From assembly GCA_009801085.1 (NCBI GenBank), contig VNWV01000003.1, forward strand, positions 434,001 to 498,000: 64,000 nt of DNA, given 5' to 3'. Positions 1 to 13,000 of this stretch are shown in pieces. The stretch's first letter is position 1. Each line of letters opens with the position of its first letter. Under the pieces are notes generated by a model. It was given only the letters and a program-made list of their open reading frames with translations. It did no database searches and had not been told where the DNA came from. The stretch is from Lasiodiplodia sp. COLG20. Its lineage: Eukaryota > Ascomycota > Dothideomycetes > Botryosphaeriales > Botryosphaeriaceae. A program made the position numbers and the translations under genes.

Positions 1-991
1 TCCGAATGCTGCACCACAGCATCTGTCCCTGACGCTGGCCCTCATCACCACCATCATTCACAGATGCTGCACACCAATACCCCTCATCACTTCCTGCCTT
101 CCCACAACAATCCAACTTTCACAATACAACTGCCGCGAAGCCGCGCGCAAAGACAGTTGGAGGGAACTTCGTCACTAAAAAGTTATAGAACAACAAGTAG
201 CCGTTGCTAACCTAGTGTAGAGCCCTCAGTTAGGACAATTTGACCGTGTTTTATAGAAAATTTCCAAGGCTACTCTGGCAATGAGAGCGCGTGCGAGCTT
301 GCACGAGGCAAGTCAGCAATGATCACGCGCAGACCCTGCAGCGGGGTCACTTGATGGCGCACAAGGCTAGAAAGATACTCTGCACTGAAGCCTCGCGATG
401 GCGTTGTACGTTTTGTAAGAGAAGAGTGAGAAGAAGTTGAAGCCTTCATCGCTCCGCCAAAACCCAAGACCCATCTTTCACGCCTCAAACATCTCCCACC
501 AAGCTCTTCTCATCCGAGTTCCACACTTCACACACATCCTCGATCAACCAACCATCCTAAAAGGGAAAAAGTCTTTCTGATTTCCAATATGCTACAAGGA
601 ACTGAACATGAAACCTCCCCCACGTCAAAACCACCTTATCTCCTTCTCCGCTATATACTTTTCCCCACCCCTCAAGGAGAACTACCAAGAAAGGGAGAAG
701 AGAGAGACTCCAAATCTACTCATCTCACCACAGCCTGTCTCTCACTCCCTTCCCTTTTCCTTGACCTCCCCCATCCCCCACCCCCCCTTCGAAGAAAAAA
801 GCTCCAACAGATCGAAGCAAAAACAACCATGGTATCTCCGCTCCTCCAACGAAGAATCAAAAAAGTAAGCAGCCCTTTCACGACGCAATGACCCAGAAAA
901 TGCCCACTACCCAACCACAACAACAACAACACGCAAACAATGCTGCCTAACCCACCAAACCATGCATCGAAACCACCTCCTCTCCTCACCT
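1..991. other. No gene recognised; flank of the WDR48-like gene
   Basis: This stretch lies beyond the stop codon of the minus-strand WDR48-like gene, so its right part is probably that gene's 3' UTR. It contains a C/T-rich tract around 755-795 and two overlapping plus-strand ORFs of 86-100 codons whose composition is low-complexity and which resemble no family I know. An ATG in good context at 829 is followed by a GTAAGC donor-like site at 865, but the only downstream sequence is the antisense of the WDR48-like gene. I annotate no gene here. Confidence 0.5.
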
Positions 992-3900
992 TCACGGAGG
1001 CATAGCCTTGCCCGGATCGTACAAACCAGGCACACCCCTCCCTTCCCCGCTCGTCCTCGGGCTCCTCGCCGGACTACCCGGCGATAGCCCGCTACCGAAA
1101 CCAGCCGGACCCACCAGGCCCGGGGAGCCTGGAGTTAAGGGGATGTTGCTGTTAGGGGGCACGTAAGGAGGGTGCGGGCCTTCAGGTGGGGCGGGCTGCG
1201 CGTGCTTGATCTCCTTGCGGCCGTTGGCCTTGTAGTAGAGGATGACGTCGCCGCCGCCGCGCCAAACGTGCGCGCGGATGGTGGCGAGGGTCATGGTTGG
1301 GGAGATGAGCTGGGTTTGCTGAGTTAGCTAAATGGAGTTCTGACCTTGTTGTGGGGTTTATCTTGAGCTTTAGACGTACCTGGTTATTACAGTAGAGCTC
1401 AAGGTATTCTTCTGGTCTTAGTGCATTGGGATCGGGCTGCTCTGGCGGGGGCTCGATGCGTTCAGCAACGTATGCCATGATCTTGCGGGCACGGAGCATT
1501 CGGTTGGCATTGAGACGGTTGTTTCTGGGATCCGCTGTTAGCAAGTCGGGGCCGGGGCTCAACTTATTTGCCCAATCTTGGACTCACCCATCCGATGCGA
1601 TAGCTGGCAGAATATTCTGGTACGGCTCAAGAATGAACGAGACCTTCACGATCTCCTTGAAGGGAATGGTGTTCTGGAGCAATCATGTTAGCACCGGTCC
1701 TTCAGGTCTGCAAAAAGCGCCATACCTTCAGCAAGACTTCACCCAGCCATTTAGGTGCCACTTTTTCTATGAAATCCGCTTGTTGTCCCAGAGATCCCAC
1801 AGTTCCTTCGAACAAATCCGCCACACCACCAGAATCCGGTCTGTCTTCCTGGATGAGAATGGAAGTTCCAATCGGAGGCTTCAAGACTGGCGTTTCGTTG
1901 GCCAAACTAGGTGTAATAGCAGAAGTTAGGTTTTGCGCTCCCTCTTGGACCTCGTCCTCATAGCGATGGCGGATGGCTTGGATAACTCCGAGAAGATTAT
2001 CCTCAATAACACGATCTTCACTCTTCGAAGTGTGGGAGTCTGATTCCTCGGGAGTCTCCGTGGGCGACTCCATGGAGGGCTTGCTGGTGGTATCTGATGT
2101 GGTTGTTCGGCCCAGCTTCTTCATACCGCCGAAGGACATTTTGAATTTGCGGCCGAACATGGTACCCTCCTTGTTGTTCTCCTTGTCGCCATCTGTTGGC
2201 GACTGAGCCTCACCAGACTTGCGGGGCTGACTGGCGCTACTCGGTGTCGTAGCGGCCTGCGTTCGGGGGCTGGTCGAAAAGTAATCCCCGGAATTCCTCT
2301 CTTTGCTACCGCCGGATGTGGACTGCTCAAGCTGAGTACCCTCCTCGGCGGTTGGCGGCAGGTGATTTGTGGTTTGATGTGTGTGCGCGTGAGGATGGCC
2401 ACCAGGGGTGGCAACGCCAATGGCCAAGCCTGGCGTGGTGACAGGAAGATGAAAGCCGTTGTTAGCCCGCAAGGTGGTGGCAGACGAAGGGGCAGACCCT
2501 TCTTTCCAGCCGTTCATCTGCGCCTCGGGTATCTCGATAGTGCCTGGTGATTTTCTTTGCTGCTTCTTCTCCAATAGGATATTCTGCCGGAAAGACTCAT
2601 CTCTTTTGATCTCTTCGTCAATCAGATTCGCAAAAAGATATCGTAGTATCCACTTTCCGAGGTTGACTATACCAAATTAGTGACTCATACCCACGATTGC
2701 AGAGTTTGAGATCTCAACTCACTTCTCTGGTCTTCTCTGAACTCGATAGCTTCTTCCAACTGTAGCTCATCTGCGTACATCTCGGCATCGAAACAATAAT
2801 TCTCCTCCAAGACGCAGGTCAAACTACCCGTTCTTGTATCAACAGCGCACCAATGTGCAACTGTCTCCGTGGTATTCACCTCCGGAGCCACATCCTCAAG
2901 GTGGCGTTTACCAAACGACTTGATCGGCGCGCATTTCAAAAGGTCCCAAAGCATGACCTCTCCGGCAGTATCCAAAGTAAGAACCCGTCTGCGATCGCTC
3001 AAGAGGAAATGCTTAATTAAACCGTTCTGCCCCTCGATGGAGAAATCAGGCAATGCTCGCATCGGCGTCGGTCCCTTTGCTTCGTCTTCAATCAACTCCG
3101 GCTGCTTCCTTAAGCTTGCAACAGAATGCAGAGTCGCGGATTCCTGGTCACGATCACGGTAAAGGTGGAAAGACGCGGCATTCGACATACGCAAGAGTGC
3201 GTTCCTCGGGATCTTTTCGGCTGGCGGCGCAATAGACATGGACGGCGGGCTTGTCGGAGAAGTCGGAGATGGTATGCGCGTACGGGCCGTGGCGGAGCTA
3301 AGACGGTGGTGCTTATTATCCGGCAGTTGGACATCGGCCTCGGTATTAACGTCTTGCCAGCGATTTATACTGGAGCTGGCAGTTGCAGTCCATACGTAAT
3401 CACCGGCCACGGCAACCTTGCTTACGCCTCCATGCTCCTGGCAGACCGCAACCGACAATCCTTCGTCCATCTCGATGCAGCCTCTTACGTCTGTTTTGGC
3501 GACAAGTCCGGAGCGGTCACTGGAATAAAAGACGGAGAGCTGCGGGTGATCCGAGTACAGCGACCACACACTGTCGTTGTGCATGGTCAAGGTATACATG
3601 CACCTACCTGCAGTCATAGACCACACTTTGACCGTCTGATCGGACGACGCTGTCATGATCGTATCACCTTCTTTGGCAATTAGGATATCCCGGATGTTGT
3701 CCGTGTGGCCCACGAATTTGGTAATGCGCTTGCCGGATCTTGAGTCCCATACCCGGACGATGCTCTCGGGGCCACCGCTCGCGATCAGGGAGTTGGTGGC
3801 GGCAAGGGCATATACTGAGCCCTTCGCGGTGCTCTCATCCTCACCGACAGAAATCTGCAACGTCTTGCCGCCACCATTGAGATCCCACAGGTTTATCTTG

Positions 3901-4494
3901 CGGTCGAGACCACCGGAAGCAACCCAATTGGCGGTGGGGCTGGGCGAAGCGAGGCACTTGACGTAGTCGCTGTGCAGGCCGAGCGTCTGCGGCGGGAGGG
4001 CATCATGGCTGGCGGGGCGCCAGAGCTTGACGGAGATGTCGGAGGAGGCGGACACGAGGGCTTCATTATTCTGCGCAAGGATGATGTCGTTGATCCAGTG
4101 AGTGTGGGCCTGCACTTGCTGCCTGAAGGTTGTCGCCGGCTTCGGGGCGGGCGGCGCATCGTCGAGGCCGGCGAGCGAGCCGTAGCCTTCGCGCTCCTGA
4201 GCCGGGCGCAGGTCGAGGTGCGTGTCCCAAGCGCATATTACGCCGTCTCTGCCGCCAGAGTAGCTGTTCGGCGACGCAAACGGTCAGCGTGCGGGCGCTG
4301 GCGGCGCGGATGGGGATGACGTACAGGATGGAGTTATAAGGATCTACAGCGAGGCCATTGACGCCGAGGCGATGACCAGCTGCGGAGTTGGCGAGAGGCA
4401 AGACTGCGGCGGCGGTCAGTTGATATAACTGGGCTGGGCTGGTAAGCAAGGGTGAATTACCGTATGAGATACGCTTGCGCGCGTTGCGCCCCAT
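992..4494 (-). CDS. bun107: WDR48/UAF1-type WD40 protein (Bun107-like deubiquitinase cofactor)
   Basis: Members of this family (human WDR48/UAF1, fission yeast Bun107, budding yeast Duf1) bind and activate ubiquitin-specific proteases. My model has seven exons with introns at 4404-4460, 4264-4324, 2667-2722, 1674-1725, 1525-1587 and 1310-1379, giving 1047 aa in phase. WD repeats begin near the N-terminus ([13 protein letters not shown], then [12 protein letters not shown]) and continue through the large third exon. The segment [19 protein letters not shown] and the C-terminal [10 protein letters not shown] ... [17 protein letters not shown] correspond to the conserved WDR48 C-terminal region (DUF3337, ubiquitin-like end). 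A Ser/Pro/Thr-rich linker separates these two segments. Intron 2 uses a GTACGT donor that restores the first WD repeat. The start is the ATG at 4494. The last ~60 residues are a proline/glycine-rich tail. Family assignment is firm; the partner protease is unknown. Confidence 0.93.
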
Positions 4495-5420
4495 CCCACT
4501 GCTCGGAACCGCGCGCGGCGGAGGTTAAGCATGTGGGTTCGGCAACACGCAGCGGGGGATGAGCTCGCGGAGCTCACAGGTTCGGCGCGGCAAAGAAGGG
4601 AGAGAGTCGGTGTTGTTGAGGGGGCTGGGGTGCGATGGGTGGTCAACGGTGGAAAGCTGGTGGTGGACTTGTGCCATGGGGCGTGGAGCGGGCTAAGGTG
4701 CAGGGCTGCGGCGCAAGCAAGCCATCGCTAAGCACGCAGCGCGAGTCGAATCAACCGCCGTGACCTGAGCGCTCAGCGCGCGAGGCCAGCACCGCACCTG
4801 AAGGATCGAGTTCCCTGGACTCCTGCCAAGCAGCGAGCCCGACGGACAGGTCCCGCATTTGAGCAGCGCGCCGAAGCCTGGGAGCTTGTCCGTCTCGCTG
4901 TTCGCGCGGCCTTCTGGAAGACGGCTAATGCAGCAACCCCACGTCCGTGATGTCAAGGGAGGGCCGCACGACCAACCAACGCCGATCGCTCCAGCCCGCG
5001 TTGTACCGCGTACATAAAGCCCCCTCCCGCCAATGCCGCGCTCGTGCAAGCTCTCATTTATCCGCCCAGCTGTGCGTACACGCGGCCGCCGCAGCTTGGA
5101 CTTTGTTGCATTTGCATCCAGACGGCACAGAACACCAGCCTGCGAATGGTGCATGGGAGATTACTCGCGTGCCGCTCGGCAACCGCATCTACGGAAATAA
5201 GGGCCGAGAATTGTATCTAAGCAGAAATGCACAAAACCCCAACTTTTGGCACAACCAGGCCACCTGCGCCCCGTGCTATGCAGTCTATTTTCCCCAGTCA
5301 TAACCAAGCTCTAGTAAGCTCGTGTGCCGAACGTCGGTCACACTACCCACATGACACCGATGCAAGCGCCGTGGCGCATTAAAAGACGAAGGATGAGGAA
5401 TTGGGCTGCAGCCTCCGCGC
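4495..5420. other. Intergenic between two minus-strand genes
   Basis: This GC-rich stretch combines the promoter of the WDR48-like gene (right of 4494) and the 3' flank of the bHLH gene. ORFs of 60-150 codons on both strands have no recognisable domain and read as GC-rich shadows. I see no RNA gene or repeat. Confidence 0.5.
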
Positions 5421-6848
5421 TCAACCGCTCAAAAGATCCTTCACACTCATGCCTCGCGACACCGGCGTCGACGCCTTCGAATTTGCCCCACTCCACGACC
5501 TACGATCGTTGTTCAGCATCAGCAGCGCCGCTGTCGCTTCGTGATCCTCTCGAGAATCCGGTTGAGGCCCCAAAGCCGGGCTTGTCAAGGCAAAGCTTTG
5601 ATGCCTCGATCTGCTCTCTGCCTGACCGATCACCGACGGCGAAGGAAGGATGGATGGAGACGTTGTGGTTGAGTGCGCCGAGAACGAGAAGCGGTGCTGC
5701 GGGATGCCGAAGATGTTTGGTGACATGTTCACCGAGCTCAACCGCCTGTGGTCGCCATCTGCGGGGAGTATTGCTGGGGAGGTATGTGCGGAGAAGTGAC
5801 CCCGGTCTGTGGGGTATATTACGGGTGATGTTGTGCTGGAGGGCGGCCCGGGGAAGGGCGGCTGTGCACTTTGTGCGTTCGGTGTGGTTGTAGTAGGGGA
5901 AACGGCATCGGACATGTCTTCGTCCTGATCGTCCTCCTCTTCTTCCTCATCCTCCTCCACGGTAGTCGGCGGCTGCCATTGCGTCATTTCAGTCAACTGC
6001 TGGGGCGGCGACTCGGATGAACGCTTTGCCCGGCTTGCTGCTTTCAACTCGGCAACACAGCGCTCAAGGTAACGCATGTACTCAATGCTGGCCTAAGACA
6101 TTATCAGCAAAGTGTTCTGGCGTGCAGTCGGCTGACTCGTAAGCACGGATATGTCAGGTTCTGACGAACGCGCTCTCGTTTACGACCAACTATTGTTCCT
6201 ACGCGAAATACGATGACGTCTCCGACTTACCTGCAGAATCGCGAGTTTGTGCATTTCCTGGCCAGTACATGCAGGGATCATGTCCTTAAGCACACCGAAT
6301 TCCTCGTTCATTTTCGAACGTCTCCGGCGCTCAATGAGGCTATGCGCCGTCTTCCGCGCAATCTTCCGCCCTGCCGCTGTGGTGCCGTTGTTCTGTTTCT
6401 TGCCACGACCTCCAGAACTCTTGCCCTTCGCTGTGGATCCAGCTGTCGCTGCAGCCTCGGTCGCTTGCGGTTCCTGCTCTTGTGTAACACTCTTCTCCTC
6501 CTTCGGCTTCATTTGAATAATCTTTCGCAGCCGGGTCGGCGGCGGAGGGAGACCGTAGTCATCCTGCGTGGCAACGGCACCATTGGCAGACCGTTTTCTC
6601 GAGTTTGACGAAGAGGAATGGGCGGCAGAAGCGATGGAATGCTTGACGGGCACTGGAGAAGTAGGGTGATAGGAGGAATCGGAAGCATTGCAGGAGGCGA
6701 CACTAGAGGAGCTAACACTGCTTCTACTGCGGTCGCTCATAGCTGCTGGCGGGAGCACCCATGAGGGATCGTGTGCAGCGCCGGTGTCAGGCTTGCCAGG
6801 GATTTCGGTCGAGGCCGCTGGTGTAGGCGGCAAGCTTGGGCGAGGCAT
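5421..6848 (-). CDS. bHLH transcription factor
   Basis: This is a nuclear DNA-binding regulator. Two exons joined over an intron at 6093-6230 (GTAAGT..TTAG) give about 429 aa. The splice sits inside the helix-loop-helix: exon 1 ends HKLAILQ and exon 2 begins ASIEYMRYLERCVAELK. The basic region KTAHSLIERRRRSKMNEEF carries the His-Glu-Arg pattern of factors that bind CACGTG-type E-boxes. The N-terminal half is Ser/Pro/Ala-rich with a lysine-rich stretch before the bHLH. After the domain comes a run of Glu/Asp and then a disordered Ser/Pro tail. The frame stays open upstream to 6893 but with no ATG there, so I chose the ATG at 6848; a further spliced 5' exon cannot be excluded. The target genes are not evident from the sequence. 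Confidence 0.85.
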
Positions 6849-7311
6849 ACTTGGCGGATAAGCAAAGAGTGATAGGAATGTAGAAGGCGTCACGGAGCTA
6901 GGTTGCCTGGGGACAGAGGCGCATAAGAAGGCGGCGGAACCGCGTCGGACGACACTTGCGCGCCCATGATGAACTGGTCGCGTGCTCTAACTGATTGGTT
7001 TAAGGGCAGCGCAAGATGCTGGAGTTCGCCCCGAACAGGGCCCTTGCCCTGAAGCTCGGGATGGGGAACGTGGGTGGATACGCGCGCATTCATTGGCTGG
7101 AGATCCGCAGGGTAAGCTTCCACTACTCACGACCGACCAGCCAGCGCAGGGGCCGTTCCCCTCAGGCAGCCCCTATGAGAAGCTGTCTTACACGCTCGTG
7201 CTTGCGAGATTAACAGAGGACCCTTCTCTTGATAGGTACGAAAAATTATCGGCCGCGAAAAAATTAGTTGCTGATAGATAACTGCACGGGCGACTTGCCC
7301 GCTGTTCCTGT
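6849..7311. other. Intergenic: bHLH promoter and ERB1 3' flank
   Basis: The two flanking genes are both on the minus strand. A 77-codon ORF overlaps the bHLH 5' side but ends in a stop before joining it. I see no further gene, repeat or RNA. Confidence 0.45.
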
Positions 7312-9714
7312 CTAGTTCCAAAGCCTGCAAGTCCCGTCCGCTCCAGCACTCATGCACCACGGCTGTCGTGGATGCCAATCAACGTCCAACACTCCCAATT
7401 GATTCTTGACCTGGTGACCGTGAAGAACCTTGAGCGGCACAATTGTCGCATTCTCCATCAAATCACCCACCACCTTGCCATGGAAGATCTGCAGGCTACC
7501 GTCGTCACTAGCGTCGGCGAACAACGGCAGTCCGCCCTGGTGGAAGCGCACCGAGCGAATTGCCTTCTTGTGGTATCTTAATGTCTTGTACGGCTTGTTG
7601 GAAAGGTCGAGATCGTGCCAGAGCAGACGCTTGTCGTACGATCCGACAATGAGGTTATCGCCACCCGGATGCAAGTCGATAGAAGAGATCCATCGCGCAC
7701 CAGGCTGCAGGATCTTGAGGAGCTCCTGCCTGGCAAGATCGTAGCTACGGATAGTTCGCTGCGTTGCAACAAAGAAGATCGGCTTCGAAGGGTGGAATTG
7801 CGCAGTTTGAGCCAAACCCTTCAGCTTGCGGAACGGAAGTTGCGTCAAGTGCTTCGACAACGTGTGGATTGCCACGGCACTGCTTTGCCCCTGTGGGGAA
7901 ACGGTGGCGAAGTATTCTCCACGCCTGTGCCAGTTGATCACCTTCACGGTCGATCGGACAGTCGCCTGAACCAGCACACCTTGCTCTTCGAGCCTGGAGC
8001 CGGGCCGACTCCATTTGGCAGGAGGTGCTTTCGGGGCGCCATCTGCGGTAGTGTGTTTTGAGGGATTTGATGCAGCGTATCCCCAGCCAGCATCAAGGAT
8101 CTCGCGGCTGGCTTGCTCGACGTCCGGAGTCACGATGGACAAGCCGAAAGGAATAATGAGGAAGACACTTTCCCCAACAGCAGCAGAGAGAATTACCGCA
8201 TCTTGTCCAGGCCGCCATTTGACGACATTGACTGCCTCCTCGTCTGAGATCTTTGCGCTCCACTCCTGTCGACCAGTGAGGATATGCCAAATCTTGACGC
8301 AACCATCATCGCCACCGCTGGCAACAAATCTTCCACTGGGGTCCACGGCTAGACTGCGCACGCGACCATCATGGCCACGGAAAATTGTTGCGCAAGTCGT
8401 AGGGAATGGCCTGAGCTCGTCTGGGCTTGGCAACTTGGGCAGGAGAGATTCGGGATCGATGTTGAGCTTGCTTCTCCTGACACGAGGCGCAAGATAGAGA
8501 TCGAGACACCTCTCAAACTTCTCTCTGACGAACTGGTCGTAGCCGGGGACTTTTCGGAGGGCACCAAAGTCAGTGGGCAGGTATTCACGCTCCCTGTCCT
8601 CCGGATCCTCTGCTTCCCACGCCTCCTTCTCCTTCTTATCCGGCAGGTACTCGGGCGGCGGGTGATAACTTTCCTCGTGGACGGGCGGCGGAAGCTTAGG
8701 CGCGGGGATGTGCGTCAAGTGATCCGGTCGCGGCGCTTCGTCAGCCCACAGGTCGTACCTCTTGATCGTCGGGTCCTCTTCTTCCTGCTCCTCCGGCGGC
8801 CTGTATGGCTGTATTCTGCCTTCCTTGATAGCCTTGACGATCTTCATGACACGCTTGGCCTCGTGCTTCGAGGGGACAAAGCGTCTCTTGGGCTCAGGAG
8901 CAGCGCTCAGAGGCATGATCTCTTCCTTGCCTGTGAAGTATTCAATCATATCTGGGTACGGGTCGTAGCCGTCGGCAGGCACCTCGTTGCGAGTAACCTG
9001 CTTCAAAACTTCCAACTCCTCCCGGCTGAGTTGCAGCGGCTTGCCAGTAGCAGGGTCCGTCAGGCCAGTCCAACCCTTGGGTATCTCTATACTGTCGAGC
9101 AGAGCATCCAACGCTTCGCCCTTCGCCGGGCGCATAACCTTCTTGCCATTGATGTCGTAGCCAATGTGAGGGTACGCGTCGTAGAAAGACAGTGGGATGT
9201 CGCCAATGGTGTTCTTTTGTCCAGCAGGCGCATCCGAGTCGTCGGTATCGTATCCTGCCTCAATTTCCTGATAGACGTAGCGGGGGTTGCCATTCGCGTC
9301 GGTCGTGACTTTGTAGTTCTTCTCGAGCTTTTGAAATCCATATTCGGGCGAAGCCGATCGCATGCGAGTATCTCCTTCGCCGTCGCTAGCATCATCGGTA
9401 TGCGCGGAGCGACCATTGGTGGGCTGTCCTTTGACCTTGAGGTTTCTGATCTGGTTGCGAATGTCTTCTTCGTCTTCAGAGGAGGGAATCTCGTCGCTGT
9501 CGATCTCCTCGTCTTCATCTTCTTCCAGGTCTTCTTCTTCCTCTTCGCTGTCTTCCTCCTCTTCACTCACGCTGTTGTCAGACTCATCTTCGCTTTGCGA
9601 CAGGATTCCCTCAAGCTTTCCGCCTTCAAATTCGTCGCTGGAGGCGGCATCTTCGGGGGGAGAAATGTCACGGGTGGGCGCCTTGCGCTTCCGGGACTGC
9701 GTAATCGACGGCAT
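7312..9714 (-). CDS. ERB1: Ribosome biogenesis protein ERB1 (BOP1 homologue)
   Basis: ERB1 is the scaffold of the Nop7-Erb1-Ytm1 (PeBoW) complex needed for 27S pre-rRNA processing and 60S subunit maturation in the nucleolus. This single-exon gene encodes 800 aa, close to the usual length. Residues ~20-90 are strongly acidic. The BOP1 N-terminal domain follows (~170-430; for example [18 protein letters not shown] and [19 protein letters not shown]). The C-terminal WD40 propeller begins at about residue 440 ([19 protein letters not shown]) and ends [20 protein letters not shown]. The start ATG lies 360 bp from the divergent PRP5 start. A 501-codon antisense ORF inside it is a shadow. Confidence 0.97.
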   Translation of the reverse strand: MPSITQSRKRKAPTRDISPPEDAASSDEFEGGKLEGILSQSEDESDNSVSEEEEDSEEEEEDLEEDEDEEIDSDEIPSSEDEEDIRNQIRNLKVKGQPTNGRSAHTDDASDGEGDTRMRSASPEYGFQKLEKNYKVTTDANGNPRYVYQEIEAGYDTDDSDAPAGQKNTIGDIPLSFYDAYPHIGYDINGKKVMRPAKGEALDALLDSIEIPKGWTGLTDPATGKPLQLSREELEVLKQVTRNEVPADGYDPYPDMIEYFTGKEEIMPLSAAPEPKRRFVPSKHEAKRVMKIVKAIKEGRIQPYRPPEEQEEEDPTIKRYDLWADEAPRPDHLTHIPAPKLPPPVHEESYHPPPEYLPDKKEKEAWEAEDPEDREREYLPTDFGALRKVPGYDQFVREKFERCLDLYLAPRVRRSKLNIDPESLLPKLPSPDELRPFPTTCATIFRGHDGRVRSLAVDPSGRFVASGGDDGCVKIWHILTGRQEWSAKISDEEAVNVVKWRPGQDAVILSAAVGESVFLIIPFGLSIVTPDVEQASREILDAGWGYAASNPSKHTTADGAPKAPPAKWSRPGSRLEEQGVLVQATVRSTVKVINWHRRGEYFATVSPQGQSSAVAIHTLSKHLTQLPFRKLKGLAQTAQFHPSKPIFFVATQRTIRSYDLARQELLKILQPGARWISSIDLHPGGDNLIVGSYDKRLLWHDLDLSNKPYKTLRYHKKAIRSVRFHQGGLPLFADASDDGSLQIFHGKVVGDLMENATIVPLKVLHGHQVKNQLGVLDVDWHPRQPWCMSAGADGTCRLWN

Positions 9715-10074
9715 TGTGTTTTTGCGGCCTCAAAGACTCGCGGCGAAGCACGAATAGTACCACACAAGACGCAAAGAAGCGCGTTTGCGAGCTGCAACTT
9801 TTTTGCCGGCGCGAGCTTATCGGCTTATCTGCGGCGCGGCCAAACAATCTGCCGAGGGGCGATCCGCGGCCGCTAGCGCAACCTGAATCGCGGGCTGCGC
9901 TCAGCGAACTTCTTGCTCCGCGTCGCTTGGCCTTCGAACTGCTGCTACCACCTCCTTCAACCCTCCATCCTCGTGTGGCCCACGACACAAACACAACCTC
10001 CGCACTGGCCTGGCCGTTGCTCATAACAATCGCACAGCACCCGTACGGCTCACAGTGCCTCTGGGCTCGTTGCC
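9715..10074. promoter_or_regulatory. Divergent promoter ERB1 / PRP5
   Basis: The 360 bp between the two ATGs must contain both promoters. The left part has short T-runs and GC-rich blocks. I could not identify a clear TATA box or a PAC/RRPE ribosome-biogenesis element. Confidence 0.6.
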
Positions 10075-13000
10075 ATGGCTCGGCCGTCAACTCGCTCACC
10101 AACTCCCGTAGGTTCGCACAAGTACCGCCGCCACGACGATCGGTACTCCAGCAGAGGCGACTCATACCGTGATCGTCGCCGCTCCCGCAGCCCTCCTGTA
10201 AGTTCATCAATGCACTCCGCTTGCCGTTCTCGGCATACTGACTCTAAACCGCAGAGGCGCGACCGTGATCGCGAACGCGACTACTATGACCCCCCGCGCA
10301 GGGACCGCTCCCGTGAACGTCGCTATGGCGGCCGTGATGACCGCAGCTACCGCCCACACCGCGATCGCTCCCGTGACCGAAAGAGGTCGCGCGACCGCTC
10401 GCCGCCTCGCGATCACCGCCGACGTGATGATTCGAGAGACCGTGTGAAGCGACGTCGGGACGACTCTGCCGATTCGAGGCGCAATGGTAGGCGCGACCCT
10501 AGCCCAGCTAGATCCAAGGAGTCTGCTAAGCCTTCCGATGTAAGTTTACACCCCGACAAGTCTTCATTAGATCAGATAACATTGAAAGGCCAGGCTCCGC
10601 CTTCGTCCACGACCGCCGACGCCCAGGCCCCCGAAGCGGAAAGCGCCGAAGCTCGCAAGCAGGCCGAACGCCTTAAGAGGACTCAGCTCTGGAAGGCAAA
10701 GATTGAAGCACAGAAGAAAGAGCAAGAACTCAAGGGTGGGGCCCGCGAGATACTGGAGGCTATGGACAGGAAGAAGGTGGCATCGCCGACAGCCGCAGCT
10801 TCTCCAGGGTCACCCGCACCCGACACCACCGCTTCATCCCCCAAGCAACAGTATGCCGGCAAGTTCGATCCGAAGGCGATCGCAAAGAAAGCGAGCGGCC
10901 CGAGCACCACTGGTGCCAATGCCCTTGGAGGGGACGTGGCTGTTCCTTCCACGAAGCCTCCTGCATCGACTATTCAGAGCCATGTCCCCAAGCCTGGCTC
11001 CCTGCTCAAAGTTAAGGGCAATGTTGGCGGCTTCGGCTTCGGTCCGCGCGCTACGGATGCCGAGAAGCCTGGAGCGAAGAGAGCGCTGGATCTGGAGGAC
11101 GAAGAATCGACGCGCAAGAAGCTCGAAAAGCTCCCCACTCCGGACCTTGAAGATGCTGCTGCCCAAGATGATGGAGCTGAACAGGCCGATGACGCTGATG
11201 ACTCTGGTGATGACGATGCAGGCATGGCTGATGGAGGCACAGAAGAAGAGCAGGCCGCCGCGGCGCGTGCAGCAGCAGAAAAGCGCGAGGAGCGCATGCA
11301 ACTTGCAAAGACGCCCGATTCAGACGCTGTAATGACCGACGCGCCTCAGCCCGTCCAGGGCGACGAAGAGGAAGTAGACCCGCTGGATGCATTCATGTCG
11401 GGATTGAGCACTATGGCTGCCCCCAAAAAGCCTACGAAGACTATGTCGAAGTCCGGTCAGAAGGAGCCTATCGCCTTGTACAGTGATGATGAAGACATCA
11501 AGGAAGCTGCAGTAGACTCGGACCCTGAAGACGTTCTCGCAATGACAGTCAAGAAGAAAGCCAAGGCGACGATTGGCCAAGTCGATCATAAGAAGATGAA
11601 CTATCAGGATGTCAGGTTCAACTTTTACACCGAGCCCTCGGAGTTGGCCGCATTGGATGAGGATGCAGTCTCAAGCCTTCGCTTCGAGCTTGATGGTATT
11701 AAGGTCATGGGTCGCGAAGTCCCCAAGCCTGTGTCAGCCTTCGCGCAGTGCGGACTCGGCCTTAAGACATTGGACGTTCTGAGACAGCTCAAGTTTGACA
11801 AGCCCACTTCTATCCAGAGTCAAGCGATTCCTACCATCATGTCCGGTAGAGATTTGGTTGCCGTTGCTAAGACCGGCTCTGGTAAAACGCTTGCATTTCT
11901 TTTGCCCATGTTCCGCCACATCATGGACCAAGATCCTCTCAAGCCGCTTGATGGTCCCATCGCCGTCATCATGGCTCCCACTCGTGAGCTGGCCGCTCAG
12001 ATCGCCAAGGAAGCTCGTCCGTTCGCCAAAGCATTGAACCTTCGCGCCGTCGTCTGCGGCGGAGGTGCGCCTATCAAGGAGCAAATTGCCGAGCTGAAGA
12101 AGGGAGCTGAGATCATCATCGCCACACCTGGTCGCTTGATTGAGCTTCTTGGAGCCAACAGTGGTCGCGTTACCAACCTTGCCCGCGTTACTTATGTTGT
12201 CCTTGATGAAGCTGACCGTATGTTTGACTTGGGCTTCAAGCCTCAGATCAGCAGAATTTTGTCCAACGTGCGCCCAAAGCGCCAGACGGTGCTTTTCAGC
12301 GCCACCTTCCCGGGTGCGTTGGAGACGATCGCCAAGGAACAACTCAACGACCCCATTTCCGTCATCGTTGGCGAAAGGTCAAGTGTGCCGCCTGAAGTCA
12401 CTCAGCAAATCGAGGTCGTCGAGGAGGATGACAAATTCAACCGCCTGCTTGGTATTCTTGGTGACTTTTACGACACAGAAGATGATGCTAGGTATGTGGA
12501 AACCTCTCCAACGTATACCGATGGACGAAGCTAATATTTCCCCAGAACCCTGATTTTCGTGAAGACCCAACAGACTGCTGAAAAGCTTCTCAACCTGCTT
12601 CTGAAGAAGTACTACAGCTGCGACTCCATCCATGGTGCCAAGGACCAAGTTGATCGTGACTCGGCACTTTCCGACTTCAAGAAAGGCGCCATCCCCATTT
12701 TGATTGCAACCAGTGTCGCAGCTCGTGGACTTGACGTCAAACAACTGAAGCTTGTCATCCAGTATGACGCACCCGACCATTTGGAAGACTACGTCCATCG
12801 TGCGGGTCGGACGGGACGTGCTGGAAACACGGGCACCGCAATCACCTTCATTACACCGCGCCAAGCTGGACGCGCGAGGGAGATTGCTAAGGCATTCACT
12901 TACGCTAAGTTGCCCATCCCCGAGAATCTCCAAGAGATTGCGGATAAGGCAAAGGGTACTAGATCGAATGCAAGCAGGAAGGGTTTCATGGGCAAATCTC

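Noticed and set aside
589..891. Plus-strand ORFs of 86-100 codons with a donor-like site at 865
   Set aside because: Low-complexity composition, no homology I recognise, and no downstream exon on that strand.
8371..9876. A 501-codon plus-strand ORF opposite ERB1
   Set aside because: It is antisense to a clear, conserved ERB1 coding region and has no domain character; it is a codon-bias shadow.
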